NCBI RefSeq assembly: GCF_014839835.1 | Contig: NC_071643.1 | Location: forward strand, 3,143,896-3,207,895 | Length of the DNA stretch: 64,000 nt | Source of the DNA: Dryobates pubescens | Lineage: Eukaryota > Chordata > Aves > Piciformes > Picidae | Reading direction: 5' to 3' | Part shown: piece after piece, positions 22,708-32,648 of the stretch | Layout: each line of letters opens with the position of its first letter | Numbering within the stretch: position 1 is the stretch's first letter | The notes under the pieces: generated by a model | Told to the model about the DNA's origin: nothing | The model's input: only the letters and a program-made list of their open reading frames with translations | Databases searched by the model: none | Translations under genes and position numbers: made by a program

Positions 22708-22775
22708 AGTCATAGAATCAATAAGGTTGGAAGAGACCTCAGAGATCATCAGGTCCAACCTGGCACCCATTAGAT
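22708..22775 (-). mobile_element. CR1 LINE 3' tail, group A
   Basis: Antisense GAGTCATAGAATCAATAAGG then TTGGAAGAGACCTCAGAGAT; ends after about 70 bp. Confidence 0.85.
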
Positions 22776-23109
22776 GATTCCTCAAGATTTAATGGTGTCA
22801 AAGATGTCTGGCTGAAGATCTTGGGGGCTTTATTTTCTTCTATTTCTTTTTGCAGGGGTGAGGTTTGTGGAGGGGAAATCTCCCAGGTGAAAGGTGTGAG
22901 AGTTCCTCAGTGCTCCTGTCTGGGACGCAGCTGATTGGCTGTGTGCGTAACAGCTGGAACGGTGACTGCGGGTTTGTCTTTGTTCTGTGGCGGCACGCTT
23001 GCAGGTGACAACAGAAGACAGGCAGATGTTTGAGTAACAGCATGCTGGAAATGACTTTTTCACTTCTTTTTCAGCAAGGAACATGCTTCAGGGTCTGTGC
23101 TATGGATGT
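22776..23109. other. Single-copy sequence
   Basis: No exon or repeat recognised; lies within the presumed B3GALNT1 5' intron. Confidence 0.4.
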
Positions 23110-24004
23110 TAGAATAGAATAAACCAGGTTGGAAGAGACCTTCAGGATCATCGCATCCAACCCATCAACCAATCCAACACCACCTAAACAACTAACCCAC
23201 GGCACCAAGCACCCCATCAAGTCTCCTCCTGAACACCTCCAGGGATGGTGACTCCACCACCTCCCCAGGCAGCACATCCCAATGGGCAATCGCTCTCTCT
23301 GTGTAGAACTTCCTCCTAACATCCAGCCTAAACCTTCCCCTGGTGCAGCCTGAGACTGTGTCCTCTTGTTCTGGTGCTGGCTGCCTGGGAGAAGAGACCA
23401 ACCTCTGCCTGTCTACAACCTCCCTTCAGGTAGTTGTAGAGAGCAAGGTCTCCCCTGAGCCTCCTCCTCTCCAGGCTAAGCAACCACAGCTCCCTTGGTC
23501 TCTCCTCACAGGGCTGTGTTCCAAACCTGTCACCAACTTTGTTGCCCTTCTCTGGACACCTTCCAGCAGCTCAACCTCCTTCCTAAACTGAGGGGCCCAG
23601 AACTGGACACAGTACTCGAGGTGTGGCCTAACCAGTGCAGTGTCCAGGGGCAGAATGACCTCCCTGCTCCTGCTGGCCACACTGTTCCTGATGCAGGCCA
23701 GGATGCCATTGGCCCTCCTGGCTGCCTGGGCACACTGCAGGCTCATGTTCAGCCTACCATCGACCAGTACCCCCAGGTCCCTTTCTACCTGGCCGCTCTC
23801 CAGCCGCTCTGTCCCCAGCCTGTAGCACTGCCTGGGGTTGCTGTGGCCAATGTGCAGAACCTGGCACTTGGATGTGTTCAATCTCCTGCCCTTGGCCTCT
23901 GCCCATCTGCCCAGCCTGTCCAGGTTCCTCTGCAGAGCCTCTCTGCCCTCCAGCAGATCAACTCCTGCCCCCAGCTTGGTGCCATCTGCAAATTTACTGA
24001 TGTT
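23110..24004 (-). mobile_element. CR1 LINE 3' fragment, group A, about 0.9 kb
   Basis: Minus strand reads RT and ORF2 end ([60 protein letters not shown]) and the tail TAGAATAGAATAAACCAGGT. It ends about 45 bp before the B3GALNT1 coding exon. Confidence 0.95.
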
Positions 24005-24048
24005 GAAGGTCCCCGACACACTTCTGCGGAGGAGTTACTGCCCTGCAG

Positions 24049-24059
24049 CAGTGAATGTC
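24049..24059 (+). promoter_or_regulatory. Splice acceptor and 5' UTR remnant of the B3GALNT1 coding exon
   Basis: TTACTGCCCTGCAG ends at 24048, leaving 11 nt of 5' UTR before the ATG. The upstream tract is short because the CR1 ends near 24004. Confidence 0.6.
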
Positions 24060-24998
24060 ATGCATGTGAGAAGGCTGCAGTGGATTTTTCTGTTTCTCCT
24101 TGCCTTCTCTGTGCTGGCTCTCTGGTATGTCATCTGCCCTTCTGATGCTGGGAGTGAGCAGCTCAACCTGCTGTACTTCTACGACTACGAGCCGCTTCAC
24201 AGGCAGCGCTACCTCTTCACGCCGCGGGAGCGCCCCCAGCGCAAAGACATCCATCCCTTCCTCGTCATCCTGGTGGCTTCCAGGCCTCGGGCCGTGGAGT
24301 CGAGGCAGGCCATCAGGATAACCTGGGGGTCTCAGCGCTTCTGCTGGGGGCAGCGGATTCTAACCCTCTTCTTACTAGGGGAGGACGCTGAGGGGGCGGC
24401 GGCGCTGTCGGTGGAAGATGAGAGCATCCTGTACGGCGACATCATCCGCCAGGACTTCGTGGACACCTGCGACAACCTCACCTTGGCCTTCCAGTGGCTC
24501 ACCGAGTTCTGCTCCGGCGCCAGCTTCCTCGTGAAGACCGACGACGACGTCTCCATCAACACCCCCAACCTGGTGAAGTTCCTCCTGAGGCTGAACTCCT
24601 CAGAGGATGTTTTTACTGGCTATCCTCTCCTCGACAACTTGGCCTACAGAGGCTTTTACAGGAGGAGACACATCTCCTACCGTGAGTACCCCTTCAGGCT
24701 GTACCCTCCCTACTGCAGCGGCATGGGTTACATCCTGGAGGGCAGGCTGGCTCTCAGGGCTTACGAGCTGATGAGTCACGTCAAGCCCATTAAATTTGAG
24801 GATGAGGATGTTGGAATCTGCTTAAATCTGCTGAAGGTGAATGTCAGTGTTCCAGGAGAGAGCCAGTTCTTTCTTCATGGGATCAGGTTTGATACCTGCA
24901 GGTACAGGCAGCTGATCGCAGTGCACGGCGTTACGGCCAGGGAAATGATCCGCTTCTGGCACGGTTTGTCCTCGCAGGCTGCAGTCGCCTGCCTTTGA
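24060..24998 (+). CDS. B3GALNT1: Beta-1,3-N-acetylgalactosaminyltransferase (globoside synthase family)
   Basis: 312-residue GT31 type II membrane protein. B3GALNT1 adds beta-1,3-GalNAc from UDP-GalNAc to globotriaosylceramide to make globoside (Gb4) in the Golgi. Seen: a short basic N-terminus, one membrane segment at about 7-25, PFLVILV at 66-72, RQAIRITWG at 82-90, LLYGDIIRQDF-like at 124-133, the metal-binding KTDDDVSIN at 159-167, GYPL at 187-190, PPYCSGMGYI at 216-225 and KFEDEDVGICLNLLKVN at 245-261. Possible N-glycan sites are NLT 139, NSS 179 and NVS 261. The start is the Met just after the acceptor TTACTGCCCTGCAG|CAGTG (exon from 24049); the frame stays open further upstream only through CR1 DNA. 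Oddities: the conserved NLTLKTxMxxxW block reads NLTLAFQW, about four residues short, and the protein is shorter than human (331). The usual single coding exon appears whole. Confidence 0.88.
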   Translation: MHVRRLQWIFLFLLAFSVLALWYVICPSDAGSEQLNLLYFYDYEPLHRQRYLFTPRERPQRKDIHPFLVILVASRPRAVESRQAIRITWGSQRFCWGQRILTLFLLGEDAEGAAALSVEDESILYGDIIRQDFVDTCDNLTLAFQWLTEFCSGASFLVKTDDDVSINTPNLVKFLLRLNSSEDVFTGYPLLDNLAYRGFYRRRHISYREYPFRLYPPYCSGMGYILEGRLALRAYELMSHVKPIKFEDEDVGICLNLLKVNVSVPGESQFFLHGIRFDTCRYRQLIAVHGVTAREMIRFWHGLSSQAAVACL

Positions 24999-25065
24999 CT
25001 CTGTCTTTATGTAGAAGCTTCAGCCTGATTGGGGTAAAAATGTTTAAAGTCCAGGGCAACACAAA

Positions 25066-25559
25066 TGTGATGGGCTGAGGCCGACCCCCTCCCCACCACG
25101 GGCCAAAATGAGACTCAGACAAACGGATTGCCAAAGTGGTGGAAGGTTTAAATGGAGAGCAGTGGATGTTTACAGAGAGCCAGAAGCACTGACAAAAGAG
25201 GTCCCAAGGCACACCCAGAAACATCCCATCCCCACCTGAGGGTACACCCAACCCCCCCAGGGCTCTTTCTTCCCTCCACCCCTCCTCCACAGTTAGGCTA
25301 ATCTCAACTGGCCAGGTCTGAGGTTGCCCTTCCACCAGGCCTAGCCAGGCCCAAGGCAGGGAGACACCTCCCCCCAGTTACCAGGTGGCTGTGAGGGAAG
25401 AATAGAGCAAGTGCCAGGACCCCCACTGAGATCTGATAGGGGAGCAGGGCATTATGGGATGAAATACCTGGCTTCCTGTGCCCACCCACTGGGCTGGACT
25501 CCTTAGGGACACAGGAAGCTTCCCACATAGCAGGGGGCACCCGGCCCAAACTGCTACAA
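25066..25559 (-). mobile_element. Solo LTR of an endogenous retrovirus, same family as at 10025
   Basis: TGTGATGGGC...CTGCTACA, about 494 bp, clearly similar along its length to the LTR at 10025-10524. Flanks ACAAA at 25061-25065 and 25560-25564 fit a 5-bp duplication if one extra A is allowed at the right end. A fossil without internal region. It begins 67 bp after the B3GALNT1 stop codon, so it lies in the 3' UTR or just beyond. Strand is tentative. Confidence 0.82.
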
Positions 25560-26305
25560 ACAAAAGAACCAGAGCTCCTTCAGCTGAAGGAGGGCTGTGC
25601 TGCTGGGGCAGAACTGCCACCACAGCATGTCTCTGGGATGTTCTGATGTCCTTAGATAAGAACCCCAGGAAATCACACAGCATTTTTCCATGTCTGTACC
25701 CTACACATGCAGGATACTTGGAAATGCACTGGCCTGGCTTCTCTGACACTTGTCCATGTGGTCTGGTGGAACCACAGGACTTCCACCTGGATCTTCTGCC
25801 TGTCAGTGAGGAATTATGTTGATGCTTCCCACATTCCCACCTGGATTGGGTTTTTGATTGTTTCTTTACAACTGCATCGTCCTTGGCCACGCTCAAGTAT
25901 TTGTTCTGTGCCTGGCATAACCATCCCAATGACTTTTCTATCAGGTTCACCTCTGAGCCTGTTACACCTTCTTATGTAAACTCATCACCTCCATCAGCAC
26001 TCCTGAGTGCTACAAACCTGTGGCTCTTGGAGGGAGAGCAGAAGCTGTGGGAAGTTCTGAATGAGTGATGCAATTTCTCTGTGTGTGTGTGTACATGTTT
26101 ATATTGACATAACATAACATACATAACATAAACCAGAATTGCTGGGGTGGCTTTGCTCACACTCATGTTCACAGACTGCCAGAGGGATACATCAGTGCAG
26201 TTCAGTCATGAGACATCTCTTACACATCAGGATAATCAAAACCCAGGCATGTACACACATGCCTGTGCATACTGAAGAGTCTCCAAAGCTCTGGGACCAA
26301 GCAGG
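25560..26305. other. Single-copy sequence with a (TG)n and (ACATA)n run
   Basis: Short tandem runs at about 26078-26130; no exon seen. Lies between the convergent B3GALNT1 and PPM1L genes. Confidence 0.45.
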
Positions 26306-26798
26306 GAATCACAGCATCCCAGCATGGTGAGGGCTGGAAGGGACCTCTGCAGATCATCCAGTCCAACCCCCCTGCTCCAGCAGGGCACCCCCAGCAGCTT
26401 GCCCAGCAGCACAATGCCCAGGGGGGGTTGGAAGCTCTCCACACCAGGAGACTCCACAACCTCTCTGGGCAGCCTGCTCCAGGCCTCCAGCAGCCTCACA
26501 CCAAACAGCTTTCTCCTCCTCTTCACATGGAACCTCCTGGGCTCCACTTTGTGCCCTCTGCCCCTTGGCCTGTCCCTGGGCACCACTGAGCAGAGCCTGG
26601 CCCCAGCCTCTTGCCCCCCACAGCTCCTTTGTCTCTTGCTGAGCATTGCTCAGCTGCCCTCTGGGGCTGCTCTTCTGCAGGCTCTCAGCCCCAGGGCTCT
26701 CAGCCTTTGCTCCTCCCAGAGCTGCTCCAGGCCCCTCAGCAGCTTTGCAGCCCCCCCTGGGCTCTCTCCAGCAGTTCCCTGTCTCTCTTGAACTGAGA
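26306..26798 (-). mobile_element. CR1 LINE 3' fragment, group B
   Basis: Antisense tail CAGCATCCCAGCATGGTGAG, then minus-strand [20 protein letters not shown] and the GCAGAAGAGCAGCCCCAGAG region. Confidence 0.94.
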
Positions 26799-27466
26799 AG
26801 ATTCAAAAGGATCCATTTATATCATGACTTTATTCCTGAAACTGTTTCCTTCCTTCAAACGTTCACATGAGACAAGGCAGAAATTCTGAGCTCTTGGACT
26901 CCTTAAAGACAACAAACTCTGCTCCCTCTGTAAAGACAGGGATTTGAATCACTTTATTCATGTCAGCAAGGCCAAGTTTTCAGCAGTTTACACTTCTAAC
27001 AGACAACAACACAGGGTTTGCAACTGCATTAACAGAGTTATTCTTGACACACCCACTACACAGTGAAGAGAGAAGGGTTACATCCTGTACATGGAGCATG
27101 GCAGAGCACTGCCACCTTACCTGTGCTACAGCTAAGATGTGGTGGCATATTTACATTTGGCTGTCTTGCAGATAGTCTCTTAGAGACAAATTAGAAGAGG
27201 TGCAGAAACCTCTAAGTACCATGGTTGAGGTTTCCCCAGGTTTCTTTGTTTCTCACCTCGTGGTTATGGTCACTGCTGGGTTTTTGCTGTGTTTCCTGCA
27301 GCTGCACATGGGTTTGGGATGCTTGGATATAACAATGAGGCCGTGGGGAGAATGTTCTCCAGGTGTTCCAGATGTTGGTGTGCTAAGGGGGGGGATGAAG
27401 AAGGGCAAAGATTGGCAAAAAGAGATTGCTTTGTTAAACTAAAATCACTAAAGAGACATTATTACA
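26799..27466. other. Single-copy sequence
   Basis: No feature recognised. Confidence 0.4.
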
Positions 27467-27655
27467 GAGAATCCCAGCGTGGTGGGGGTGGGAAGGGACC
27501 TCTGGAGATCACCCAGTCCAAGCCCTCTGCTCCAGCAGGGCACCCCCAGCAGCTTGCCCAGCAGCACAGTGGCCAGGGGAGTTGAATCTCTCCACAGGAG
27601 GAGACTCCACAACCTCTCTGGGCAGCCTGCTCCAGGCCTCCAGCACCCTCACACC
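27467..27655 (-). mobile_element. CR1 LINE 3' fragment, group B
   Basis: Antisense AGAGAATCCCAGCGTGGTGG to CAGGCCTCCAGCACCCTCAC; about 190 bp. Confidence 0.92.
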
Positions 27656-28983
27656 TCCTGTTCAGGTGGAGGGTGCACCCTGGGGGGAGAGGTGACACTG
27701 CAGCTGCCCTGTGGAGCTGTCACCTGGCTGTTGATCTGTGCTGAGATCCTGAGAGCTCTGTGAGGAGTTTGACTTTTCTTTGATTGTTTCTGCAGCTTAA
27801 ACCCCCAAACCCTCCCCCATCTTTTTTATCAGCCTGCCAGGTTAAATGCTTAGAAATGAATGATCTGTCACAAGAACACTGACACTGCAGCACAGTTTAT
27901 ATTGCTTGTGCCCAAACCCATGGATTCTGAAAGACTCTGCAGCCTCCAGCAACTGGATAATAGATCAAGCAGCCAGTGCTCATGTGGAGAGAAGCAGAGA
28001 TGTGGATCAGGCTGAAGTGGCTGTGCAGGACTGTCACCAGGCAAGGTACCTCTGAGGTTTGTGCCCCACAATAAGTCTGATCATAAGTCTGTACACAGTG
28101 ATCTGTTCCTGCCACCTGAAACTGCCCCCTCCAGTGGCATCAGTTCTGCACAAACAGTGTAAAACATTCCTGCTCCTGGGGTTGAAAAAGCCAACTCATT
28201 TCCAGTCTGGTTTGTAGCTGAGTCTGACCCTTATTATTGCTTAAAAGACCATAAAAACTCATGCCTGAGCTGATGTTGCTGCTTAAAGCAAATAGCAGGG
28301 AAGATCCTAATGGGAAGAGGTGAAACAAGCTTCAAGCTGTGAACTGGCATCAGCACTGGAGTCAGTGGAGGGAGCAGATTTTATTGCCTCTGCCTAAACA
28401 TTGTACTAAAACCAAAGCCTAACCCACAGGCTGAGCTTTAACCACATCCCAAGATGTGCAGGCACCTGGATCAGGAAGGCAGCTTCAAGCAGAATTCCAA
28501 GCAGTGGTGATTGTGGTGGGACTTTGTGACTGGAAAAGCCTAACAGTGCTGCATTGGTCAGAGCTGTTTGGAAAGCCCTGCTGGGTGGAGTGCAGAAGGA
28601 GCTGACAGTGAGGAGTTTGAGTGCAATAAAAATCAATAACCTGACTTGGCCAGGTTCCTTTCAAACCTAAGCTCCTGAGAGGTGGCTGGTTTGTTTCTGC
28701 TGAAGTGTGGGGGCAGAGCTTGGCTTCAATGTTCATTGAGATCCTTTTTCATTCCTTCAGCTGCTTCTCTGTCCCAGCAGCGTGCACCAGTTGGGTAATT
28801 TCTTTAGCACCTTGCAGTTTGCCTCAAAGGGAGCTGGCAGGGCCCAGGGACGTGAAGCTTCCTGCAGTCTGTTACATTAAGGTCCCAGGTTTGGATGTTG
28901 TTACTGAGTTGAAAACCATGCCCAAGTGCAGATGCACCAGGGAGGAGGGACAAAAACCAGTGACAATGAAGCCCACCAGATGA
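27656..28983. other. Single-copy sequence, no gene seen
   Basis: About 1.3 kb between CR1 copies with no recognised exon or repeat. Confidence 0.45.
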
Positions 28984-29628
28984 CAGAATCACACAGTGGT
29001 AGGGGTTGGAAGGGCCCTCTGGAGCTCATCCAGCCCAACCCCCTGCCAAGGCAGGGTCACCCAGGGCAGGTCACACAGGAACACATCCAGGTGGGTTTGG
29101 AATGTCTCCGGAGGAGACTCTGTCACCTCCCTGGGCAGCCTGATCCAGGGCTGTGGCACCCTTACATTACAGAAGTTGCTCCTCATGTTCAGATGGAACT
29201 TCTGATATTGAAGTTTGAGCCCCTTAGCCCTTGTCCTGTCTCTGGGCACCACTGAACAAAGCCTGGCCCCATCCTCCTGGCACCCAGCCTTCAAGTAGTG
29301 ATCAGCACTGACTGAGAAAATCTCCCTTCAGGCTGCTAAACAGCCTCAGTTCTCTCAGCCTTTCCCCATCAGAGCTGTTCCAGTCCCCTCAGCATCTTTG
29401 TAGCTCTTTGCTGCACCCTCTCCACCAAGTCCCTGCCCTTCTTGCACTGGGGAGGCCAGAACTGGACCCAGTAGTCTGGCTGTGACCTCAGCAGGGCAGA
29501 GTAGAGGGGAAGGAGAACCTCCCTAGCCTGCTGGCCACTCTCTTCTTGCTGCACCCCAGGATGCCATTGGCCTTCCTGGCCCCAAGAGCAGATTGCTGGC
29601 TCGTGGCCATCCCATTGGCCACCAGGAT
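28984..29628 (-). mobile_element. CR1 LINE 3' fragment, group F
   Basis: Minus strand reads GARLCSVVPRDRTRAKGLKL, FHLNMRSNF and VRVPQPWIRLPREVTESPPE. This uninterrupted copy shows the empty site for the LTR inserted in the relative at 9842-11130. Confidence 0.93.
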
Positions 29629-30321
29629 GGTTTGCTTGGGTGGTGGGTTGGCTTCTTCCTCTCGTGTGTAGTTGAGTCCACAACCTAAAATCTTACAGAA
29701 ACTTCAAACACTAAACCAGACCCAAAGCTAGCCCCCTCTGGATGGTGGGTTCCTACATCCAGGGGTGCTGGTGTTCAGCCCTGCTGTGAGATGCAGCTAG
29801 AGAGAAGGGTCCCAGTGCACAGGGGACCATGGGCACTTCAAAAGTCACCATTCCCCTCCTGAGCTATCGACTTTGAGGCCACTGTTTGGGTTCCATGCTT
29901 AGGCCACTAGACGGAGCTCCCATGCCACCTAACCAGGCTGCCACCTCCACTGGGACCCTCACAGCTGCTCCAGAGGGTGGACCTTTTGTAACAAGCCTTC
30001 CCTAAAGGCTACTTCTGAGTCTGGCAATCAGAATGCTACACTAATCAGTGTCTAGAATCCGAATGAAAAGCTACATGGGAGCACCCTCACAACGTGAGGT
30101 GTCCTCTTGGCTTGTAAACCCACTGGGAAGAGCCCAGATCCTTTGAGGTGCTGGCTCAGCTGGCCTGTGACAAGCCACATTCTTTTCACACTGGACCATA
30201 CCAAAAATGCTCTCTGGCAGCAACTCAGCCTCTCAGCAGCAACTCAGCCTCTCAGCAGCAACTCAACCTCTCAGCAGCAACTCAACCTCTCAGTTCCCTG
30301 CCATTACAGACCAGCATTAAC
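29629..30321. other. Single-copy sequence with a 19-bp tandem
   Basis: No exon seen; the 19-bp repeat at 30218-30294 is listed separately. Confidence 0.4.
30218..30294. repeat. 19-bp tandem repeat, 4 copies
   Basis: CAGCAACTCAGCCTCTCAG repeated four times; the last two units carry CAACC in place of CAGCC. Confidence 0.9.
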
Positions 30322-30373
30322 CAGATGACCGTCAAAGTCCCTTCCAACCCAAACCATCCTCTGAATCTATGAA
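30322..30373 (+). mobile_element. CR1 LINE 3' tail, group C
   Basis: AGATGACCGTCAAAGTCCCT then TTCCAACCCAAACCATCC; about 50 bp. Confidence 0.75.
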
Positions 30374-30635
30374 TTACCTGATGGACACATCACTGCTAGA
30401 GCTACCTGGGCTTAAGTGACAAAAGCCCTCCACAGCACATCCAGCAGGACTCTGGGGGCTCTCAGATGGCTGCAAGCCACCTTAGCCAACATCTCCCTGG
30501 TTTTGGAGGGGTGCCCAGGCAGGAAGCAGCCCTGAGGATGGGGTGCTGGTAGGATTGTCTCTCTCCAGTGCTGCACCAGTTTGTCAGGCTGCTCCAGTGT
30601 GCCTGGGGACACTTCTGGCAACTCTGTCCAGATGA
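30374..30635. other. Single-copy sequence
   Basis: No feature recognised. Confidence 0.4.
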
Positions 30636-30848
30636 TCCCTTCCAGGGAGGGTGGGGAGACACTGGAACAGGTTGCCCAGGGAGGTTGTGGATGTCCCCTC
30701 CCTGGAGATGTTCAAGGCCAGGTTGGATGAAGCCTTGAGCAAGCTGGGCTGGTGGGAGGTGTCCCTGCCCATGGCAGGGTGGGGGGGTTGGAACTGGATG
30801 ATCTTGAAGGTCCCTTCCAACTCAAAGCATTCTGTGACTCTCTGAATG
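30636..30848 (+). mobile_element. CR1 LINE 3' fragment, group C
   Basis: Reads [20 protein letters not shown] and ARLDEALSKLGWWEVSLPMA, ending GCATTCTGTGACTCTCTGAA. Confidence 0.94.
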
Positions 30849-31350
30849 TAGGATGTGCAATGAAGGCAGTGGAGGAGCTGCACAGTCAAGGTGTGCCTTG
30901 CTTCATCCCTGCCATCCAGCAGCTGGGTGTCTCGTGACAGAATCTGGCACAGATCAGCACAGCTGGGAGGTTATCAATGTCTGGAGCTGAGTTAAAGATG
31001 GGGGACAGGCAGGCACTGGGCAGGGGTGTGGGAGACTGCACAAAGCATCTCATCTCCATTACTTCCTCTTCAGACCTAAAGTAGCTGTAACTGTGTTTGT
31101 AAAGTGGTCGAGCCCAGAGCCAACCACCCTAGCAGAGATTGCTGGCATGGCTGTCTTTGGCCAGGGAAGGGCTGCTGGCAAGTTGGCAGTGCTGCAGAGA
31201 GAGTGCAAGGTGCTGAACCAAGCACCAACTGTAACTGCAGGGGGTTGAAGCTGGGCTGAGCTGGAGGCTGAGTGGCAGCCATGAGCTTTTTCTCTCAAGT
31301 GGTGTTAGCCCAGAAGGAGTTTTGGGTGGCTTGCTGGTCTTATTTTTATC
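30849..31350. other. Single-copy sequence
   Basis: No feature recognised. Confidence 0.4.
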
Positions 31351-31602
31351 ACAGAATCACCATGGTTGGGAAAGACCTCTAAGATCATGGACTTGGGATG
31401 GAAAAAAGTCTACACCCAAAGGGCTCTCAAAGACTGGAACAGGCTGCCCAGGGAATACATCCACCCCTGGATGTATTGGAAAGGCCATCTGGATATGGTG
31501 CTGAAGGAAAGGTGCAGTAGTGGCCCTGGCAGAGTTAGCCAATGGTTGGACTTGATGATCTCTGAGGTCTTTTCCAGCCATGGTGATTCTACAGTTCTGT
31601 GG
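31351..31602. mobile_element. CR1-like element with inverted 3' ends
   Basis: Left end CACAGAATCACCATGGTTGG is the inverse of the right end (CCAGCCATGGTGATTC...TTCTGTGG). The body reads VYTQRALKDWNRLPREYIHP on the plus strand, a diverged CR1 ORF2 end. Two outward-facing 3' ends; not one of my seven groups. Confidence 0.75.
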
Positions 31603-32533
31603 TGGCCAACCATAACTGAGCTCTGCCAGGGCCACTGCTGCACCATGTCCTCGAGCACCTGGAGCTGCACTGTTCCAGTCCCAACCTCTCCAAGGCCCCT
31701 GAAGGATCAGCAGTGATGTCTCTCTCTAGGGCTCTGCAGGCTGCTGGCTCTAATTCTGCTTTTCCCTGGGCAGCTCTTTTGACAACCATCCATCCAGAGA
31801 AGCCAGCACAGTGGAAGCTCCATCTGTGAAGGACAAAGTAAAGGCAAACAGCCCATGCACCAGGAGCTCTGCCTGCTGGAGCAGTGCTGAGGAGATGATG
31901 AAGCACTCCCATGGAGATAGCACAGGAGGTTTCCATTTCACAGCAGGCTGACCCCAAACACCTTTTGCCAGTGAAAGAACTGAAGCAGTTCTGACTGTCC
32001 CCTGTCTGCTGCTCAGCTGAACTGCAAAGACATGTTTCAAATTCACTGCATGGGCTGCTGCTCCAGACACTCACAAAGCCCTCAATGTCCTGTCCCCCAC
32101 AGAAGGAACAGTGCAGGCTGGGTGCTTGATGCCTTCAGAGGGTGCTGGACACTTCCACACCTCTGTTTTCTCCTCAGAGTTGAGGGGCTCTACCCTGAGA
32201 TCAGAAGAGGCTGCTAAAGGATCTGTATTAAGCTGGAATCACCCTGGAAACAGCAACAGATCCAGTTAGGAGCTGTGATTAGCTCCAAAAGAGCTAAAGC
32301 AGGGAAGCTTGTCAGGGAAGAGATGAGCTAGGAACAAAAATGGAAAGGCTAAGATGGGAATTCCTCCTGGAGCAGGATTTGTGCTCTCTCCTGGGTGACT
32401 TTGGAGGCACACAGCCACCACACATCATGGTGCTTTAGGGACCAGCAAGCCACCTGCCCAGGAATACTGGAGGTGGGTGATGAGGAGCAGGCAGCTTTTA
32501 ATCAAGTGACATCACATCATTACCAAGAACAAA
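31603..32533. other. Single-copy sequence, no gene seen
   Basis: About 0.9 kb with no recognised exon or repeat. Confidence 0.4.
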
Positions 32534-32648
32534 GAGCTCTGAGCAGCCTGGGCTAGTGGAGGTGTCCCTGCCCATGGCAGGGGGGTTGGACCTGGATGAC
32601 CTTCAAGGGCCCTTCCAACCCAACCCAACCCATTCTGTGGATGTATGA
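32534..32648 (+). mobile_element. CR1 LINE 3' tail fragment, group C
   Basis: GAGCAGCCTGGGCTAGTGGA, GTCCCTGCCCATGGCAGG and tail CCCATTCTGTGGATGTATGA. Confidence 0.9.

Noticed and set aside
23838-24059. Upstream in-frame extension of the B3GALNT1 frame
   Set aside because: The extra 74 codons are mostly antisense CR1 sequence; a good acceptor at 24048 and the membrane segment right after the ATG at 24060 mark the real start.
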